A stretch of DNA of 39,911 nt. Origin: Myxococcales bacterium (GTDB lineage: Bacteria > Myxococcota > B64-G9). The notes below the pieces were generated by a model, which was not told the origin of the DNA, searched no databases, and worked only from the letters and a program-made list of their open reading frames with translations. The first letter of the stretch is position 1; each line of letters begins with the position of its first letter. The DNA lies in contig JAAZNF010000102.1 in NCBI GenBank assembly GCA_012798435.1, forward strand, positions 1 to 39,911. Direction: 5' to 3'. The position numbers were made by a program, and so were the translations under genes. Shown one piece after another: positions 36,868-39,911 of this stretch.

Positions 36868-37269
36868 CTAGCCCTTCTTCACGCGTTCGCCGAGCATGAG
36901 TTGGATGTGACAGGTCTTCTTGTGGATGGAGGTGGCCTGTCCCCGGGAGCGCGGCAGGTATCGCTTGAGCATCGGCCCCTGATCCACATGGATCTCCTTC
37001 ACGAACAGCGCGTCCACGTCCACGTTTTCCAGCGTGGAGGCGTTGGCCAGCGCGGCTTTCAGCATGCGCGCGATCGCCGGCGCTGCCGAACGACGGGTGA
37101 ACTCCAGGACCGCCAGGGCCCGATCCACCGGCAGCCCGCGGATCACGTCCGCCACCGCGCGCGCCTTGCGCGGGGTCACCCGTAAAAAGTACAGCCGGGC
37201 GCTCTTGTGCTTGCGCTCCGCGCGCTGTTCGGCCAGGCGCTGCTTTCGTTGTTTCTTGCGTTGGCTCAT
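36868..37269 (-). CDS. rplV: 50S ribosomal protein uL22 with basic N-terminal extension
   Basis: 133 residues; E. coli has 110. The core starts at [21 protein letters not shown] (~residue 23) and includes [20 protein letters not shown], part of the loop that reaches the exit tunnel. The first ~22 residues ([20 protein letters not shown]) are an added very basic stretch. GGAGGAG upstream of the ATG at 37269 supports including it. 43 bp after rpsS. Confidence 0.97.
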   Translation of the reverse strand: MSQRKKQRKQRLAEQRAERKHKSARLYFLRVTPRKARAVADVIRGLPVDRALAVLEFTRRSAAPAIARMLKAALANASTLENVDVDALFVKEIHVDQGPMLKRYLPRSRGQATSIHKKTCHIQLMLGERVKKG

Positions 37270-37312
37270 GGTCCTGTCTCCTCCGACCGCCCGGCGGTCG
37301 GCCGTTCGTTCC

Positions 37313-37654
37313 CTACTGCTTGGCGGCCGGAGCTGCCTTGGCCGCCGCCGGCGCCGCCGCCGGCGCCGATCCCGCCGATGGAGCCGCCGCCTTGCGGTCG
37401 CCCGAGTGGGCCCGGAAGGTCCGGGTGGGGGCGAACTCGCCCAGCTTGTGCCCCACCATGTTCTCGGACACGAACACCGGGATGAACTTGTTCCCGTTGT
37501 GCACCGCGAAGGTCAGGTTCACCATCTCCGGCACGATGGTCGAGCGGCGCGACCAGGTCTTGATCACCTTGCGATCCCCGGACCGCTGGGCCTCGTTGAC
37601 CTTGCGCAGCAGGTGCGCATCGATGAATGGCCCTTTCTTCAGCGAACGGCTCAC
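37313..37654 (-). CDS. rpsS: 30S ribosomal protein uS19 with Ala/Pro-rich tail
   Basis: 113 residues against the usual ~92. The core is standard ([43 protein letters not shown]). About 25 extra C-terminal residues are mostly Ala, Pro and Lys. uS19 sits in the 30S head with uS13, where tails can contact A-site tRNA. 17 bp after rplB. Confidence 0.98.
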   Translation of the reverse strand: MSRSLKKGPFIDAHLLRKVNEAQRSGDRKVIKTWSRRSTIVPEMVNLTFAVHNGNKFIPVFVSENMVGHKLGEFAPTRTFRAHSGDRKAAAPSAGSAPAAAPAAAKAAPAAKQ

Positions 37655-37671
37655 GGCGTGCTCCTTTGCGT

Positions 37672-38499
37672 CTATTTACGGCGCCGGACGATCCAGCGGT
37701 CCGTACGTCTCTGGTTGCGGGTCTTGTATCCCTTGGTGGGCTTGCCCCAGGGGGTCACCGGGTGCGGGTTGCCCTGAGGAGAACGACCCTCGCCGCCCCC
37801 GTGGGGGTGATCCACCGGGTTCTGCGCCACACCGCGCACGGTGGGCCGGATGCCGCGCCAGCGGGAGCGGCCGGCCTTGCCGATGGAGAGGTTCTCGTGG
37901 TCCAGGTTGCCCACCTGGCCCACCGTGGCCCAGCAATCGCACAACACCTGGCGGATCTCGCCCGAGGGCATGCGCAGCTGCACGTAGCGGCCCTCCTTGG
38001 CCATCACCTGGGCGAAGGAACCGGCCGAGCGCACCAGCTGACCGCCCTTGCCCAACTTGACCTCCACGTTGTGGATCCAGGTGCCGAGCGGGATGGCCCG
38101 CAGCGGCAGGTGATTGCCCGGACGGATGTCGGCGGTCTCGGAGGCCACCACGCTGTCGCCCACCTTGAGGTCCAGCGGGCACAGGATGTAGCGCTTCTCG
38201 CCATCCTTGTAGTGCAGCAGCGCGATCAGCGAGGTGCGGTTGGGATCGTACTCGATGGTGGCCACCCGGGCCGGCACCTCGCGCTTGTCGCGCCGAAAGT
38301 CGATGAGGCGCAGTCTCCGCTTGTTGCCGCCGCCGCGGTGGCGCACGGTGACGCGGCCCTGGTTGTTGCGCCCGTTGATGCGCAGCTTGCGCACGGTGAG
38401 TTTCTTCTCGGGCCGGTCGCGGGTCACCACGTTGGCATATTCCAGCACCGTCATGTGGCGCCGGCCCGCGCTGGTCGGCTTGAAGGTCTTGACGCTCAT
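37672..38499 (-). CDS. rplB: 50S ribosomal protein uL2
   Basis: 275 residues. Start [21 protein letters not shown] chosen at ATG 38499 with GAGAGGG upstream. The essential peptidyl-transferase-proximal segment is present: [13 protein letters not shown], with the conserved His. C-terminal [20 protein letters not shown]. 23 bp after rplW. Confidence 0.99.
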   Translation of the reverse strand: MSVKTFKPTSAGRRHMTVLEYANVVTRDRPEKKLTVRKLRINGRNNQGRVTVRHRGGGNKRRLRLIDFRRDKREVPARVATIEYDPNRTSLIALLHYKDGEKRYILCPLDLKVGDSVVASETADIRPGNHLPLRAIPLGTWIHNVEVKLGKGGQLVRSAGSFAQVMAKEGRYVQLRMPSGEIRQVLCDCWATVGQVGNLDHENLSIGKAGRSRWRGIRPTVRGVAQNPVDHPHGGGEGRSPQGNPHPVTPWGKPTKGYKTRNQRRTDRWIVRRRK

Positions 38500-38522
38500 G
38501 GTTCCCTCTCGCAATCCGGGGG

Positions 38523-38816
38523 CTACACGCCGCCCATGAACTCGATCTTGTCGCCCTCGCGCAGGCGCACGATGGCCTTCTTCCAGGAGGGGCGCAGGCC
38601 CTGGTTGCGGCCCACCCGGCGCCAGCGGGCGGGGCAGCGCACGGTGCGCACCGCCACCACCTTGACGCCGAACAGCTTCTCGATGGCCTTGCGGATCTCG
38701 ATCTTGTTGGCGCTCTGCGCCACACGGAACACCACCTGGTTGCCCTTCTCTTGCAGGAAGGTGCTCTTCTCGGTCTGGAAGGGGCGCAAAACGATATCGG
38801 ATTCGCTCTTCTTCAT
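38523..38816 (-). CDS. rplW: 50S ribosomal protein uL23
   Basis: 97 residues: [12 protein letters not shown]-like start ([18 protein letters not shown]), [22 protein letters not shown]. Docking site for trigger factor and SRP at the exit tunnel. Overlaps the rplD stop by four bases (ATGA). Confidence 0.98.
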   Translation of the reverse strand: MKKSESDIVLRPFQTEKSTFLQEKGNQVVFRVAQSANKIEIRKAIEKLFGVKVVAVRTVRCPARWRRVGRNQGLRPSWKKAIVRLREGDKIEFMGGV

Positions 38817-39436
38817 GACCGCAGACCCTCCTCCAACTTCTCCACGCCCTGCTTGCTGATCATCAGGGTGCCGTAGCGCATCAGCTCGATCAGGTTGATG
38901 GCCTCCACCCGCCGGAACAAGAAGGACGCCAGATTGCGGGCGGACTTCTTCAGGTTGAGGTTCTCAGCGGCGTCGACCAGCAGGCCCCGCTCCAGCCCGA
39001 ACTTCGACAGGATCTGGGCCAGGACCTTGGTCTTCACCTGGGGCAGGCGAAAGTCGTCCACCACCACCAGCCGGCCTTCCCGGGCCTGCTGCGACAGCAC
39101 CGAGCGCAGCGCCAGCCGCCGCACCTTGCGCGGCACCTGGTAGGCGTAGGAGCGCGGGTGCGGCCCGAAGGCGACTCCGCCCTTGCGGTGGTGCGGCGCC
39201 CGCATGGTGCCCTGGCGCGCCCGGCCGGTGTGCTTCTGGCCGTAGGGCTTCTTGCCGGTGCCGGACACCGCGCCCCGAGTCTTGGTGGCGGCGGTGCCCC
39301 GGCGCCGGCGAGCCATCTGGGCCTTGACCACCTCCCAGACCACCGCCGCGTTCGGCTCCACGCCGAACACCTCGTCGCTCAAGGACAGGCTGCCGACCTT
39401 CTTGTGTTCCAGATTGTACAGATCCACGTTGGGCAT
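38813..39436 (-). CDS. rplD: 50S ribosomal protein uL4
   Basis: 207 residues: tunnel-reaching loop [43 protein letters not shown] (read in pieces), then [22 protein letters not shown]. Regulates the S10 operon in E. coli. Its ATG at 39436 is 10 bp after the rpsJ stop with an AGGGAGTG site. Normally rplC lies between them; it is absent here. Confidence 0.99.
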   Translation of the reverse strand: MPNVDLYNLEHKKVGSLSLSDEVFGVEPNAAVVWEVVKAQMARRRRGTAATKTRGAVSGTGKKPYGQKHTGRARQGTMRAPHHRKGGVAFGPHPRSYAYQVPRKVRRLALRSVLSQQAREGRLVVVDDFRLPQVKTKVLAQILSKFGLERGLLVDAAENLNLKKSARNLASFLFRRVEAINLIELMRYGTLMISKQGVEKLEEGLRS

Positions 39437-39446
39437 GACGCACTCC

Positions 39447-39755
39447 CTACGACTTGATCTCCACGTCCACGCCGGCCGACAGGTCCAGCTTCATCAGCGC
39501 GTCGAGGGTCTGGGGGGTGGGATCCAGAATGTCCAGCAAGCGCTTGTGGACCCGGATCTCGAACTGCTCGCGAGACTTCTTGTCGGTGTGCGGCGAGCGC
39601 AATACCGTGTAGCGGCTCACCCGCGTGGGAAGGGGAATGGGCCCCGACACCCGCGCGCCGGTCTGCTTGGCGGTCTGGATGATCTCGCCCGCCGACTGGT
39701 CGAGCAGCTTGTGATCGTACGCCTTCAGTCTGATCCGAATCTTGGGGATGTTCAT
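39447..39755 (-). CDS. rpsJ: 30S ribosomal protein uS10
   Basis: 102 residues, normal length: [52 protein letters not shown] (in pieces), ending in VDVEIKS. It is in the 30S head and, as NusE, joins antitermination complexes on rRNA transcripts. 21 bp after tuf, followed directly by rplD. Confidence 0.99.
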   Translation of the reverse strand: MNIPKIRIRLKAYDHKLLDQSAGEIIQTAKQTGARVSGPIPLPTRVSRYTVLRSPHTDKKSREQFEIRVHKRLLDILDPTPQTLDALMKLDLSAGVDVEIKS

Positions 39756-39776
39756 CCGTGTACTCCTCGCGCCCGC

Positions 39777-39911
39777 CTAGGCCAAAATCTCGGTGATCAC
39801 GCCCGCGCCCACCGTCCGGCCGCCTTCCCGGATGGCGAAGCGCAGCTCCTTCTCCATCGCGATCGGCGTGATCAGCTCCACCTCCATCTGCGTGTTGTCC
39901 CCCGGCATCAC
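39777..39911 (-). CDS. tuf: Elongation factor Tu, C-terminal end (partial)
   Basis: The last 44 codons of EF-Tu, read from the window edge: [20 protein letters not shown], then [20 protein letters not shown] and a final Ala before TAG at 39777-39779. This is domain III of the factor that brings aminoacyl-tRNA to the ribosome. The rest lies beyond 39911. It precedes rpsJ by 21 bp, the usual str-S10 junction. Confidence 0.98.
   Translation of the reverse strand: MMPGDNTQMEVELITPIAMEKELRFAIREGGRTVGAGVITEILA

Overview
The window is a GC-rich chromosomal segment of a Gram-negative bacterium, most likely Myxococcota or a related deltaproteobacterial lineage. The evidence is indirect: many secreted lipoproteins (one cysteine-rich, one with a von Willebrand A domain), a TonB-dependent receptor, tandem MFS-HEAT proteins, DUF4416 and DUF1571 proteins, yicC-gmk adjacency, and a 16S 5' end of deltaproteobacterial type. 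There is no insertion sequence, prophage, CRISPR array or tRNA gene.

Layout. (1) 1-706: the first ~346 nt of a 16S rRNA gene on the minus strand, with a structured leader, a boxA-like site and two promoters, directly downstream of gmk. (2) 706-2209: yicC-gmk, minus strand. (3) 2210-2602: a non-coding stretch with a palindrome and the first copy of a 71-bp repeat. (4) 2603-7098: a three-gene minus-strand operon (vWA lipoprotein, LecA-like/Cys-rich lipoprotein, DUF4416). (5) 7342-12915: a divergent plus-strand operon (TonB-dependent receptor, nucleotidase C-domain lipoprotein, S9 peptidase), which looks like an outer-membrane capture and degradation module. (6) 13078-21526: a minus-strand cluster of two giant MFS-HEAT nucleotide-transporter-like paralogues, a DUF1571 periplasmic protein, a ROK protein with an altered active site, a stand-alone cyclic-nucleotide-binding domain, and a small zinc ribbon. 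(7) 21527-24875: a second repeat copy, a small lipoprotein, an alpha/beta hydrolase, a conserved unknown protein and a four-cysteine protein. (8) 25148-39911: the S10-spc-alpha ribosomal protein block, all on the minus strand, from the tuf 3' end to rplQ.

The ribosomal block is almost canonical, but rplC (uL3) is missing between rpsJ and rplD and infA is missing between map and rpmJ. Both junctions are tight and clean. Several ribosomal proteins carry low-complexity extensions (uL17 and uS19 C-terminal, uL22 N-terminal).

The best candidate for an undescribed system is the 13.1-21.5 kb cluster. It combines membrane transporters carrying HEAT solenoids with a separate cNMP sensor, a ROK-fold protein whose catalytic Asp position holds Glu, and a LolA-like envelope protein. 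This suggests a ligand-regulated envelope transport or signalling unit. That function is inferred; only the gene order and motifs are seen directly.
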